NCBI GenBank assembly: GCA_905250025.1
Contig: CAJNOJ010000317.1
Coordinates: 1 to 64,000 of the forward strand
From: Adineta ricciae
Lineage: Eukaryota; Rotifera; Eurotatoria; Adinetida; Adinetidae
DNA length: 64,000 nt
Direction: 5' to 3'
The translations under genes were made by a program, and so were the position numbers. Below, piece by piece: positions 44,961 to 56,800 of this stretch. Position 1 is the first letter of the stretch. Every line of letters starts with the position of its first letter. Below the pieces are notes generated by a model. The model was not told where the DNA came from, ran no database searches, and was given only the letters and a program-made list of their open reading frames with translations.

Positions 44961-45407
44961 TCACTATATACAGCTACTGGTATGCTTCAACCACAAAGAC
45001 AGGTACACTTACCAACCAACAAAACTAACTTTCATCGTGTGATTTTTTAATCCTTAGGCATTCCAAGTCAATCAGTGATCAATTCTTTGAACAATCAGCC
45101 GTTTCGCAACATACTAGAGTTCTATTTCGATGGAATTTCTAAGGTAAATAATATTTCACAGATAATTTTTCTCGTGTAGTACAGCTAAAAACCACGTGGC
45201 CGATATACAATTCTTTTTGGGACGTTTATCCAGCTAGTATACAATAAAGTCCACCATGATGATGTACATTTCTCTGAGTGACACTACGAACCTCTTCACT
45301 TTTCAGAATTCTACATATACTTCAACGACCAGCTGCTCTCCAGCGAATCTTTCTTTTAACTTTACAACCTTCAAAAAGCTGCTTCAAAAATCAAAATTCC
45401 GCACATA
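44961..45407 (+). CDS. Possible short spliced gene near the right end of the CACAG element
   Basis: Three GT-AG-bounded pieces hold one frame: about 44961-45002 (ends ACAAAGACAG|GTACAC), 45059-45143 (IPSQSVINSLNNQPF, FYFDGISK) and 45308-45407 (NSTYTSTTSCSPANLSFNF), ending in TAG. No family recognised and no clear ATG. This could be chance. Confidence 0.2.
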
Positions 45408-45599
45408 GATCGTGAGAAAGTAAGATATATCATAATATTTTTTCGTATTTAAACCTTACATCTCCACAAGTCATCGTCTTTTCTTCAGATATATAATCAT
45501 TTCCTGCAACTAAGCAACTTGCTGCACAACCCTCCGATGAACCAATTATCAGTTGATGGAAGTGATCAATTGGCCGAACAACCAGTATGAACGAGTATA

Positions 45600-45925
45600 C
45601 AAAGGTATTTTAACGTTATATACCCGCGGATAAACCAACACTTGTTTATCAGTTAATTGGTTTTCCAAGTTCATGTACCCCTGAAAATCGTTTATCAGAA
45701 TGCAACGGATAACATACCCTTAAATCGTTGTTCACTCCTATCAACGTTTTAATAAACGTTTTGTTAAGGAGTATTTCAGCTTGATCAACGGATTTTTCTC
45801 CGTGTTTTCATAGGTAGATCAATCGGTTTATCACACTTTGATCAATGGTAATATAGGGTATATTATTCGTTGCACTCTGATCAACCTTTAAAGGGTTTTT
45901 TATTCTGCTGATTTTTTTTTCTGTG
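45600..45925. repeat. Right subterminal repeats and terminal inverted repeat
   Basis: Inward-facing GTTGATCA-like words occur at about 45783, 45817, 45841 and 45878, mirroring those at the left end. The terminal 26 bases (45900-45925) are the inverted CACAG end. Confidence 0.6.
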
Positions 45926-47238
45926 TATGGGCGACTGTGGATGTAAGGGAAAAATCTTTGGAAGAATTTGTGTGTGGCAACTTGCTTTGTCTTTCCGTTC
46001 AGGTTATTTTAAGAAAACTTCCTTGTCGTATGAAATATCATATAAGCATATGGTGAAGCAATCCGAATTTCCGGTGGGCAGGCTCAAACCTTCGGTGGAC
46101 AGGCTGAGCCTGTCCTGGCTACCACCTGGCTACGCCACTAACTCTATATAAATGGTCCTCACATAGAATCTTTACTTCGTCATGTTGAATTGAATGTGAA
46201 TGATCGAACATCCAGTGATAATTCACAAATAAACTGTTAATCAGGTAGATATTATGGAAAAGAAACGATACAATTAATTCGACAAACGGGTATGATCAAA
46301 ATACTATTAGAAAGCGATGAATACGTACATATTACTTTCTTCAAATACTCAATGAACATAGAGACAAACATCAAGGAGATGATCAAGTAAAGAAAATCGT
46401 AAATAGTCAAGTGAATTTCGAATGCATTGCTTATATCATGGCTAAGTTTATGTGCACGCCAACAGATCTAGCATGAATGCACTAAAATTTTCAACATATA
46501 CTCTGTTTTCGTAGCTCTCTCTTTCCTTCTCTATTTTGAAGATCAGACAAATGAAAACATTGATAGAAAAGTTAAAACAGAGTTAAATCATATAAAAAAG
46601 ATAATTTAACTTTGAGTCAACTTAATGCATCGTCAAAATCGACTGCCGGATTCGCAGTACAATAATTATGCTAAAAGCCTCTTTCCACAAACCATAATAC
46701 CTTCATCGTATTTTGTATGACGAACGACTTCAATTACACGCGTTTCTGCCGGTATACAAAGTAAATCGAAGATGAGAGTGCGTAATCATCTACTGCTGGT
46801 ATCAAAGTTATTTTTCAAGTATAAATAAATCTATGAGCTAGAAGTGGTGCATCACTACATATACGAAAAAAATGAACATTAATTTCTTTCATGTCAAAGA
46901 ATTTCGATATTAACTTGTGCACCGAAATGATACTCAGTATCTCGAAGGTAGAATGATTCGAAAAAAGAATTATTCATTTTTCTTATCACTACTATGGGTA
47001 TTAATCGCTAAACTAGATGCACATGCCGTTTTTTACTTTTTAAATAAATTTATAACTCAGGATATAAAAATTGAAAATTAATCAGTTTTTTTCCTCGAAA
47101 AATTGACCGTCGCATTGTTTTCCAAAGACTAATATAAATTGGTTGCGATCCTTCCTGGATGATATCTTTGAGTATATTGAAGATAAGGCAAAAACACAAA
47201 CGGGATTGTTACTTACGAAACACCCTTTAGAAATTATT
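45926..47238. other. No gene recognised
   Basis: AT-rich with scattered stops. It includes a 19-bp palindrome GGACAGGCTGAGCCTGTCC at 46097-46115, followed by TGGCTACCACCTGGCTACGC, a TE-end-like string whose reverse complement (GCGTAGCCAGG) resembles GTGTAGCCAGG at 628-638. Confidence 0.55.
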
Positions 47239-47822
47239 CCCTTTTCTGAAAGGAAGGGTTATACAGCGTTTAAATGCTGTGCTAAAAAGCTTAAAGTTTG
47301 TCTGTTTGTCCTATCCAAATAGAAATCAGCATTTCTAAAATCAATAAAATTGATCGATCATTGTTAGAAAATGATTACCGGTAGGGTAATCGAGGTCGAG
47401 GATCTCGAATTCGGTGTTAGTTTTTTAATGAATACTTTCTGACCCGTTTTTTACGACAAAGAATCAATTTTTCAGACGATAATGTTTTAAGCGGTAATAT
47501 GTAGAACAAAATGTAATAGCTGACTGACGTCCGATCGCTGGATCTCCATAGTCATCAGCATTTTAATGAGATCACACCCGTTTATAAACAGCTATACTAT
47601 ACGAATATCATCTGATGCCAGTCATTCAAAATAATGTTTCGCTTGTCAAGTGTTGTCTTCGAGGGTCATAGTAGCACAAAGAGGGTGACTTTTAAAGAGG
47701 GAATAGAAGAGAACGAATGGATTAGTTTCAAAAGTGACTCTAGACTAAGTGGATTAGTGAAAATGTTCATGTAACGGCTAGCCGCGAGTGGCTGACCGGA
47801 GGGAGGCCGACGAACGACTAGT
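47239..47822 (+). repeat. Interspersed repeat, second full copy
   Basis: Hairpin CCCTTTTCTGAAAGGAAGGG at 47239-47258, TTTGTCTGTTTGTCC near 47297, GGGTAATCGAGGTCGAGGAT near 47385, then a body matching 31954-32366 to the end of the 46-bp unit. Only one GGTAATCGAGG segment here versus two at 31.8 kb. Confidence 0.8.
47777..47822 (+). repeat. 46-bp GC-rich unit, copy B
   Basis: GGCTAGCCGCGAGTGGCTGA then CCGGAGGGAGGCCGAC and GAACGACTAG. Confidence 0.85.
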
Positions 47823-48093
47823 TGTTTCTTTTGAAAATTGGTGGAAAAGTGAGATTTATAAGACTCTCGCAAAGTGTCCATAATTTTTCTAAGATACATA
47901 TATATGACATCTTTTCGAGCTTCGAGAATAAACTATGTAGATCACTAACTCATTCAACTAAAAATGATAATAAAAGATATACTGTAGGTCACGAAGTTGT
48001 GAAGAATTTCAGCAACTTTGCTAGAGACGGACTCAACAAGAACGAGGAACTTTTTAATATGAAAATATCATTAAACACTTATTAGGTACCGAT

Positions 48094-48139
48094 GGCTAGC
48101 GGTGAGTGGTCGACCGGAGAGAGGCCGACAAACGACTAG
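48094..48139 (+). repeat. 46-bp GC-rich unit, copy C
   Basis: GGCTAGCGGTGAGTGGTCGA then CCGGAGAGAGGCCGAC and AAACGACTAG. The surrounding sequence does not match the 420-bp repeat body, so the unit stands alone here. Confidence 0.8.
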
Positions 48140-48662
48140 GCGTTATAATTTCAGAAGATTTCAGGAAGCAAAATTGGTCTAGGTAAAACATTCTGACAAA
48201 TTATCAAAAGATCAGATCGTTCAACCGAAATAACCTTTTTCTCTCTTTGGACGAATAGTAGCGCTCTAATACTATCCTTTCAGTAGAGGGTTTAGCGGCT
48301 ACTAGGCCGCGTTACTTGTTATGTAAAGTTTCAATATCTCGCATGACAAACCGATCAATTAAGAGCGGGTCAACTGTTCGGTGTGAAAATGGGAAACTAA
48401 TCGTATATGTGGCAACCGACGAACGACTTCGCGTTTAAATTTCAGATTAATCTTAAAGTGTTCACTTGGAATAGCCTTATCAGGCTTCAACGATTTTTTA
48501 AAAGGATTTGGCAAATGTATATTCCTCAATGAAAATATTGGAGAAGGCATCATTTTGTTGAAAGCAGAGAAAAGAGTCAATTTTTTGCTAAAAGAGACAG
48601 GCTAGTGTGTAGAATTTTCATGCGAGTAATGTGAAAATAGAACAACAGATGAAAAGGTGAAT

Positions 48663-48708
48663 GGCTGGTCATGAGTGGCCGACCGGAGGGAGGTTGACGA
48701 GCGACTAG
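48663..48708 (+). repeat. 46-bp GC-rich unit, copy D
   Basis: GGCTGGTCATGAGTGGCCGA then CCGGAGGGAGGTTGAC and GAGCGACTAG. Again without the repeat body. Confidence 0.8.
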
Positions 48709-49038
48709 CCATTGAGGGATGGGGTTTTCAGTCAACACAGTTACTTCTCGAGAATTACTGACTGACAAATGACTAATCGGTTCGGTTTCTGAAAAAGAAC
48801 AATCTCTGTCTTCTATTCACTCTAGTGTGTGCCATAGTGGCATGGTTCAGTTGAGAGCTGGTAGCAATCGCAGTGCCTAAGTTGTCTTTCAAAGTGTTTG
48901 AGGGTGTGGTTGTACAAGAGTCTATGCTCTTAACCTACACTCATACCCTCACCCTCTCAAGATCTATTGCCTTTACATAAAAAAGTCAACAAGAAATGGC
49001 AGTAGAGTAATTTATTGAATGATTAGCGATGGCCTTAT

Positions 49039-49297
49039 TTAAATGTTAGACCAATGGACACCAGGGTCGATACATAGCGCAGGTAGATGATCTGCAATCT
49101 CCAAACACTGTTCAGGGGATCGGCACTGCATACACTGGCATCCACAAGGTTTTCCTAAAATACATATGCGTCATTTTTATGATGTACAGACAAATTAGTC
49201 CAGCAGACTACTCACCCATCACGGCAGGCATAATGAAACACACAGTAAGGATGAGGACAAAAATCATCATAAGATAGGATCGGTGAAGGAATATCAT
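49039..49297 (-). CDS. Two-exon gene for a 65-residue Cys-rich secreted peptide
   Basis: Exon 1 runs 49297-49216 from the ATG; intron 49215-49155 (61 bp, GTGAGT...TTTTAG); exon 2 runs 49154-49039 to TAA. Residues 1-27 form a hydrophobic secretion signal (LMMIFVLILTVCFIMP). The mature part is GKPCGCQCMQCRSPEQC, then LEIADHLPALCIDPGVHWSNI: six cysteines, four of them in a tight C-x-C-x-C-x-x-C run. AATAAA lies about 25 bases past the stop (near 49012), and TATATATA stands about 100 bases upstream of the ATG, so promoter, intron, frame and poly(A) signal all agree. No family recognised; the Cys cluster could bind metal or form disulfides. It is too short and split to appear as one long frame. 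Confidence 0.65.
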
Positions 49298-50662
49298 CGT
49301 TGTTTGGACTACGCGAGAGAAGATTGGAGTGAAGTTTAAAGTGATTCTCTTAGAAAATAATTGTAATAACGTTTATGCTGTGAATGAAAGGGATATATAT
49401 ATAAATATTCTGTTATCAGAAAAAATAGGCGTTGGCGTGTATATCTAATGCATCTGCCATCCTCTCTACATTAAAAAATAACAAGAGAAATTAGTATTAC
49501 TCTTTGACGGAATCCTTAGTAGAAGAAGAAAAAACGATGACTGAAAAGTGCTTTTTCAGTGACAGAAGGAAAAAGGTCTACTTCTTTGAGGGTGAAGGTG
49601 TAAGTATGGGTAGAGATGACTGGGTACACCGGCAGTAGCCTCATTCTCAATGATGCAGACGGATGTGACATTTGATATTGCTTTAATATCTTTGTAACTT
49701 ACATATTTCGTTGTTATCATCGTTTGTTTGATGTTGGATAAAACATGTGTGAGAGCTGGGTATTCCAAGTTAATCATTTTCAGAGACTTTTCTCTAACAA
49801 CTACTAAGAAAAATATGGTCATCAAAACTAGATTCTATATAAGCTATCCAAAATATGTTATCATAAACTGTAGAAATTCGTACTCAAATACGATGCTCCA
49901 TTTTTATATCAATAAAAGTAAGCGTTCACGCTCATGACCGAGAAGGTGAGCTGTACACATCTACTTTGTATTATTTGTATTAGAAACAAATGAAATTAAC
50001 CAAAATGATGAGAGCGTGGATGAATATAATACTTCTCTTCTCATCCTTCTTTCGTCCTTATCAATTTTATTCGATTTGATTTTATTCATTTACAGCTATC
50101 GAATCGTTATTTCAGAGGTGCAGAATCTTCCTCATGCGCCCCCGCGCGGGGGGGGGGGGGAATTTTTGAAAACTGTCACTCTGGAAGAAGTTTTGAATAT
50201 TACCATTGAGGAAATTTTGGAAAAGTACTAGAAGACGAAATCGTTTTCTTCTCATAGCTGATTATATGATATAAATCATTCTTTTGAGTATGTCGTTTTA
50301 CTTGTTTACTTTATTCTTCATCTTACTAAAAATATACACATTCAATTCTTTGACTCTTGGTCCTCTTCTCCTATGTACGTCCATCTAAATATACACGCAC
50401 ACATACATAACTCCGTTATTCTAGTTACTACTCGTTTCTCTTTCTGCTTTTACGTCTCTAATTTTGTTCTCTACTGCATCATTAGATCCATTGAATAAAA
50501 CCAGACTCCAGTTTAAGCACACAAAAGTGATAAGGAAGAAAAAAAGACTAACATTTTTTTACTGTTTTTTCGTACGTGATGGACAGTTAATACTCCTATT
50601 TCAAGTTACTTTCATTCTTATATTTATTGTTACAACGGTTGCTGGTTTTCAGGTTGATTGAG
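49298..50662. other. No gene recognised; G-run hairpin inside
   Basis: Open frames at 49556-49825 (minus) and 50016-50231 (plus) lack recognisable motifs. The only landmark is CGCCCCCGCGCGGGGG and a 13-G run ending at 50160. Confidence 0.5.
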
Positions 50663-53600
50663 ATGTTTCCTAGTAAAGAAACCGTTAATTGTTTATACTG
50701 CGAATGGACGGGTCGAAAAGACAAGCTGGCTTCTCATTGTAATACATATCACCCCGGTTTTAAAGTTCGACGCGGAGCTGCTTCAAATGCTCTATCTACT
50801 TTCTGAAAACAACAATCAGTACCACTTGCTACAGAGCAGATCGAGAAGCGAACGAACGTCAATGATGCGATCGAGGATTCACCTACTTTAGATCAAACAC
50901 AGGTGACAACAGTTTCTTCACTTACCTCACCTGAAACAACAACTTCTTCGTTCACCTCACCTGTCACAACGTCCATCGTACCCTCCCCCTTCTCAGCATC
51001 GAACGAGCACCAGGTTCAACAGCAGCTATTTTACATGAGCGAACAGATTTTGAACTTGAGCACTAAGTTTGACAGTTTATTCGGCACAAAAAGCTCGATT
51101 TCAACTATTAAAGAAGCTAACGAAGGAGAAGAGTTAGATGTTATGTTAAATGAAATCAAAAGTTCAGACGATCTGTACAAACTGAAAAATTTTGAAATCA
51201 ACTCGCAGATGGAACTTATGACCTGTTTATCTTGTTCGAAACACAAAACACATGCACCAAAACAACTTCAGTCAACAATAAAATCTTCCTTCGGTGTATT
51301 CAGATTTATTGAGCAAGATGGAGGCTACAATCAAACTCAAAAATTTCGTGACTTAAAGAAAAGTATAAGATTTCATCTCTCGAATAGCTTACATATATGG
51401 TGTGCAAGAAAAGAGCAGAAGGAAAAAGAAGAAGCCGATGATGTAATGAGAAAGAATGAGAAAGCTGGATACAATATTGGAAGAATCGCATTATTCTGTA
51501 TTCGTACTGGACTAGGTGGTTTAAAGTTTGTTGAAAGTGTTAACTTGATTGATTTATGTGGTGGTACCGTTGGGAATTACAGGTAAAGCTTCTTCTATGA
51601 ATTTGTGTCTCAGCGCCCTTCAGGTTTATCATATTGTTTAGACATAGTCGATATATCTATGATAGGCTACGAAGTGTTATGGCAGAGGAAATGAAACTAA
51701 AGATTACAGAATACTTGGTTCGTGTGGATCCAGTTCTTCAACATTCTGTTCCATTTGGCGTTACTTTCGATAAAGTAACCCTATTGAAACGATCTATTCA
51801 AACAACGCTACTTATCACATTCGTTGATGGTGTTTTAACGCCAATATATTTACAATCACCACTTTGCAAAACAGAACTAAGTGGTAAAGAACTAGTCGAT
51901 AAGTGAGTTCGGTGGAAATATCTCATTGCCTAATCTTCTTTTTCTTATCTCGTTTTTCCGACTACAGTTGCATTCATGTAATGAACTCGTTTGGTTTAAC
52001 TAAAAAGATGTTGCAGCAGCAGCTCTCTGGTTGTGCTGTGGATGGCGCATACATACACCTTAACATTGACAAACATTTATCATCTGCCCTTGAAATGAAT
52101 TCGGAGTGGTTGACTGTATCGTGGGACTGCGCACACTTGTTGGAGCTTGCTATCAATGATGTCAAACGCCAACGCAAGTTCGTTTGGATAAACAACTTCA
52201 TCAAGCTGTGTGCAGCACTGATGAGAAAATACTCATATGGGAAGCAGTATGAAATACTGCTCGAAACTGCGCAATATCTTGACGAAGATATATTAGCTTC
52301 AAAACAATTCCACACGACACGTTTCGTTAGTTCCGAAAGACGAGTATATGAAACAATCTTGCGAGACTGGAGATCTCTGCACGAAGTGCAGGAAGAAGAG
52401 GATCAGCTGAATGCCTTGTCGCATGGTGATGTTAGTACAAGAACCAGGCGTGCTTATACTGTTTTACATGAAGGAACCGGCAGTGAAAATACTTTAAAAG
52501 TGAGTTTCAAAGCAAAGATTTTAATTCAATACTTATGTATCTTCTTTTCCCAGCTTGATGATATTTCCTCGATCGATTTTGTTGGAAAACTCCTAGGTCT
52601 TAACGATGTTTACTCTTTGATCGTTAAATCATCTATGTCCATTCAAATGGTTAACACTTTTCCATGGGAGTATTCGTATGCATTAGAAAAGTTGAAGAAA
52701 TCTCTATCTGCATACGCAGCAGAAGTAGAGAAATTATCCAACACTTTGAACAACACACAGGAAATGGAAGGTAATTTATTTATGAACCTCTCGCTTTTCT
52801 TTTAATCTTTTTCTTATTCTTAACTAGATGTGGATGAGGTTCCCTTTGCCACCCAAAAGGCTCCTTTGGATGATGATGAAGAAGGAGGAGAATCTCCTGA
52901 AAGAGAAAATGAGGCATTTGACGAAGTGACGCTAACATCTACACACTTATCTTTGCACTACAATGATCTACTTCGTGGAGAATTCCAAGGAAGGCCAGTC
53001 ACGCGCAAAGCTGTTGAACACGATTTGGATGATCCCACACTCTACTTTAGAGAGAAATTAGTTGATTTTTGCCAAGCATTGCGTACTTCGATCGATACTC
53101 GATTCGAAGAAGCTCCTGCTATATTCGAAACAATGGCAAAATGTCTTGACGTTGCGGCACTGTATCAAGAAGTTATTTTAGCCAAAAGAGGGGATGTGCT
53201 TCAATATGGGCAGTCATCGTTTCAAAGTCTACTTGATTTTACGAAGAACAGTTCAAAATATATCAAGATCGACAGTATTTTACTACATGATCAGTATCTG
53301 AAGTGGAAGAAACGATGTTTGACAGAATTGAAAGACAAAGAAAATTGGAACGTTTGGACAAAAGACGATAGAATTTCAACAACAAAAGTCATGAAATCTT
53401 TCCTTACGAACAGAGATCTGGCTAGTGGTATCGAGCAGTTTCTACATTTATATTCGCTGATGGTTGTCAAAATCAGAAACGAAAGTGCTGCTTCAATCCT
53501 GAAGCAACACATTCATAGCAATCGAGTTCTGGATCACGAATCCCTAGACGAAGAAGTAATGTTACATTGGAATGCACCACCGCTTCATCTAGCAGATCCA

Positions 53601-53771
53601 TTCATCAAGTCTTCCCTCGACAACTACTTCTATCAGTTGAAAGATAAAATCTGGGTTTTCTTCAAAAAAACAGATCATAACCGTCTATTCAAATTAGTTT
53701 CACCTGGTTCGGTTGTTTCGAATCGCTTAAGAAAACAACAAGTACAAAGAATTCCTATGTTGTACGAATAA
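50663..53771 (+). pseudogene. Transposase-derived zinc-finger gene (hAT-like/ZNF862-like), five exons, one in-frame TGA
   Basis: Exons 50663-51582, 51642-51902, 51968-52499, 52554-52770 and 52828-53771 join in frame to 2874 bases. It begins MFPSKETVNCLYCEW with a C-x2-C...H..H finger, then Ser/Thr-rich and acidic linkers, a LSCSKHKT block, and a transposase-like core: GGTVGNYRHSRYIYDRL, PFGVTFDKVTLLKRSIQ, LSGCAVDGAYIHLNID, LTVSWDCAHLLELAIND and FHTTRFVSSERRVYE, the DK..D..WD.AH pattern of ZNF862-like/hAT-related proteins. It ends at TAA 53769 with AATAAA near 53823. A TGA at 50804-50806 (codon 48) falls between the finger and the rest; translation could restart downstream, or the copy is recently dead. 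Otherwise fully open over 957 codons with good splice sites, which is unusual for a decayed transposon. Confidence 0.65.
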
Positions 53772-53879
53772 TAACGAACAGGACAAAATATTGCCATGCT
53801 TTTTATTCCTGTTTTGTCTGAAATAAAGTTGGTTGGTGAACGATGAAGATAAAACAGCTGAGGAAAATTTTCAGAAAAA

Positions 53880-56800
53880 TATTTCGTGGAGGGGGGGAAT
53901 TTTTTATTTCATGGAAGATTCTGCACCTCTGATTATATCTTTCTTATTTACAAAGACACCGCAAAGCAAACACAATCAGCAACATCACCAAGAACGAACC
54001 ATCGAACACAATATTTACGTAAATGGGAACAAACACCTGAAGCACAATTTAAAAGTTATGTTTATGATAATCTTGGTGGTAGACGTGAATCGTTTAATAT
54101 GCTGGTTGTCATTCGAAAACGATGCCATGTGGTGTTTTTTATGTAAAAAGTATACGAAACGAAAAAACACAAATGGTAAGTCAATGTAGTCAATAAAATT
54201 GTTTTTGCTCTTCATTTTGAGATACATTTTATAACTACTACAAGAGTTTTAGTGTTCTCTGAAGAAATTTTCTGAAAGAATTATTTTTTAAATAGGAAAA
54301 GAGAATGTTTGGTGTACTACCGGTATGAAGACGTTATCGCTTGACAAAATCAAGCAACACAAAGAAAACAGTGAAGTACATAAGCAGGCAGAGGCACAAG
54401 AATTATTAGTACCTTCTCGACTACAGCCAGATTGGCATGTAACAAAGCAAAAGGAAGTTGAAAAGCATGAACGAGCAGTTCAAAATTTAATGTTGTCTTG
54501 TATCTATTTGATTCAAATAGATTCCCCATTAGCGTGTATCGAATCACTATGTAATTTATTAGAAAAATTAGAGGTGCAATTACTACCTGCTCAAACATCA
54601 GGTGTTTCTTATCGTAATAATGACGCTGCAATTGAATTTTTGAATCATATAGCTAATTATTTACACGAAGAACTCGTTGAGAAAATACAATCGAGTCCAG
54701 TTGTTGGTATGTCAAACTTGATCAAGTATTTTATTTAATAAATTATTGTACTAATTTGCTGTAGCATGGATGTGAGATGAAACGACATCCAGGACAACTG
54801 AAAAAAGTTGCATCGTATTCGCACGATACATCGATAATTATGAAGAAAAGACGGCATACTATGGATTACTCGATTTGGAAGGAAATGGAACTACTAACAA
54901 TATTGTTGAATCACTTAATTGTTTATGGGGAAAAGATGATATAAATGTGTCCAAAAGTTGCTGGTTCGCTTCAGATAATGCGAGTACATTCACTGGTGAG
55001 TGTTTTATCATAATAATCAAATGTTTTTATATTCTGTACTTCAAGGTGTAAACGAAGGTGTTGTAGCTAAGCTTCGTCGTCATTTTGATTGTGAATGGTT
55101 AGAATCTAATTCTTGTGCTGCTCATACCTTCAATCTAGTGGGTAGTCAAGCATGTTATCAACCAAAACCCGAGGCAAGTGTTTTTTGTTAATAATTTGAT
55201 AGATAAACATTTCATACTATTTTAGCAAAAGAATCACCAGTCCTCCATGAATCAATTTACAATTTTGAAAACACAATGAGCAAAATATACAACTATTTTA
55301 GTCGAAGTAGTTTTCGTCAATTTAAATTAAAGAGTGGCAAGATTTTTTAGAAATTCCTGAACTCAAATTCAAAAAAATATTCGATATTAGGTGGTCTTCG
55401 ATACAAGGATGTATCAAACCGGTTATTTTGAATATTCAACCTAGTATTTTAATATCGCGTGGTTATATAAATACTTGCATAATTATTTTCTTTTAGGTAG
55501 TCAATCACTACTAGCTTATCTTCAAGAAACAGCAACTGATTACAATTTGTCTCTTGGTGAACGTGAATCAGCCCAAGATTTATTAAAACTTGTCTTGAAC
55601 GATGAGTTTTTGTTTTCATTACATTTTCATTATGATCTTCATGGAACTGTTCTTGGTAGGTATATTGTTCTTTCAAAATAAAGTTCACTGTGAATTGCAT
55701 TGTCGAAAGCGTTTTAGGTCCATTAACCAAGATTATGCAGAATGACAAACTTACTTACTATACTCTCATGCAAAACGTTGATGAAAAAAGAAAAATATTA
55801 GAAAATTGGAAAGATCTGTCGACATCAACAGTTACTCTTGCATTACTTGATTATGTTCAATCAACAGCTGCACAATCATACGGTGGTTTTCAACTGATTC
55901 TTGGTGATCGTGATAGTTTTTTTAAGAACTGCTCTGATCATGTTCATCGTCTTCTTAATGAATTAGATCGCCAATTTGCTCGTTCCAAACTTCAAGAAGG
56001 TTTATCTGTACTATTCGACCCGCAATGCTTAATTGCGAATAAAAAATATATTGGCAATGTTAATTATGGTAGAAATGAGCTTGATTTTGTTCGACAAAAA
56101 TATAAAAAATTTCCTGGTTTCGACTCAAATCTTGTTCGTAATGAATGGGAATCTTTGAAGCAATCATTAAATGATTTTACAAATAATTTTGGTCCGGGTC
56201 AAAATGTTTGAATATTTTGGAAAGATTTCATTGCCTTAAAAGTCTCTAGTAATAGTCATTTTTTGGATCAAAATAGAAATATTTTATTATTACTTAGTAT
56301 CTTTTTAATTTCACCAACAAATTCTGTAGAATGTGAGAGAGGTGTACGTAAACTATTTCGTCTACTAAACTTTTTCTCATATAACCTTTTTTTGTACTTT
56401 TAGTTTTCTGCTGTAAATCGTATTCAAACAATTGGAAGGTCACGTTTAAAAATTGTCACATTGGATTCCTTAATGACAGTGCGTATGTTGTTAAGAGATG
56501 ACTTAAGAAGATAAACTGAAAGATTATCATGATTATTTATTGATTTTTATTTTTAGTGCTAGGTGTCAACAAGTTGTTACAAAAGCTTTTGAATCTTGGA
56601 ATGATAGAGATCTAAATCGTCGTCTTCATCAAATGCAATTATTAATTGATATTTCTAATGATTATATACCAAATAAACAAGCACGATCCGTTTGTAAACG
56701 ACCTCTAGAAGATCTCGAAGTGCAAATGATGAAAAACAAAAAGAAAAAAAAAATCCAAATTTATAAAATGTATGTTAACGTTTTTCTCAATACATATAGT

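Larger units (their letters stand above)
35321..45925 (+). mobile_element. Large CACTA-like DNA transposon carrying a SAM-domain gene with a nested transposase
   Basis: The ends are inverted repeats: 35321-35346 and the reverse complement of 45925-45900 share CACAGAAAAAAAAATCAGCA and then AATAA after one mismatch. Subterminal GTTGATTA/GTTGATCA-type words face inward on both sides (about 35600-36110 left, 45780-45890 right), as in CACTA/EnSpm elements. The flanking trinucleotides differ (GTG left, TAT right), so no clean 3-bp duplication is seen. Inside are the split SAM gene (36795-43785) and a zinc-finger transposase-like gene in its first intron. Family assignment is inferred from the ends, the subterminal repeats and the transposase. 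Confidence 0.6.

Noticed and set aside
49556..49825. 89-residue minus-strand gene
   Set aside because: No domain, no splice support and low-complexity composition; likely chance.
50016..50231. 71-residue plus-strand gene with hydrophobic start
   Set aside because: It runs through the G-run as a poly-Gly stretch and has no recognisable motif or conserved context.
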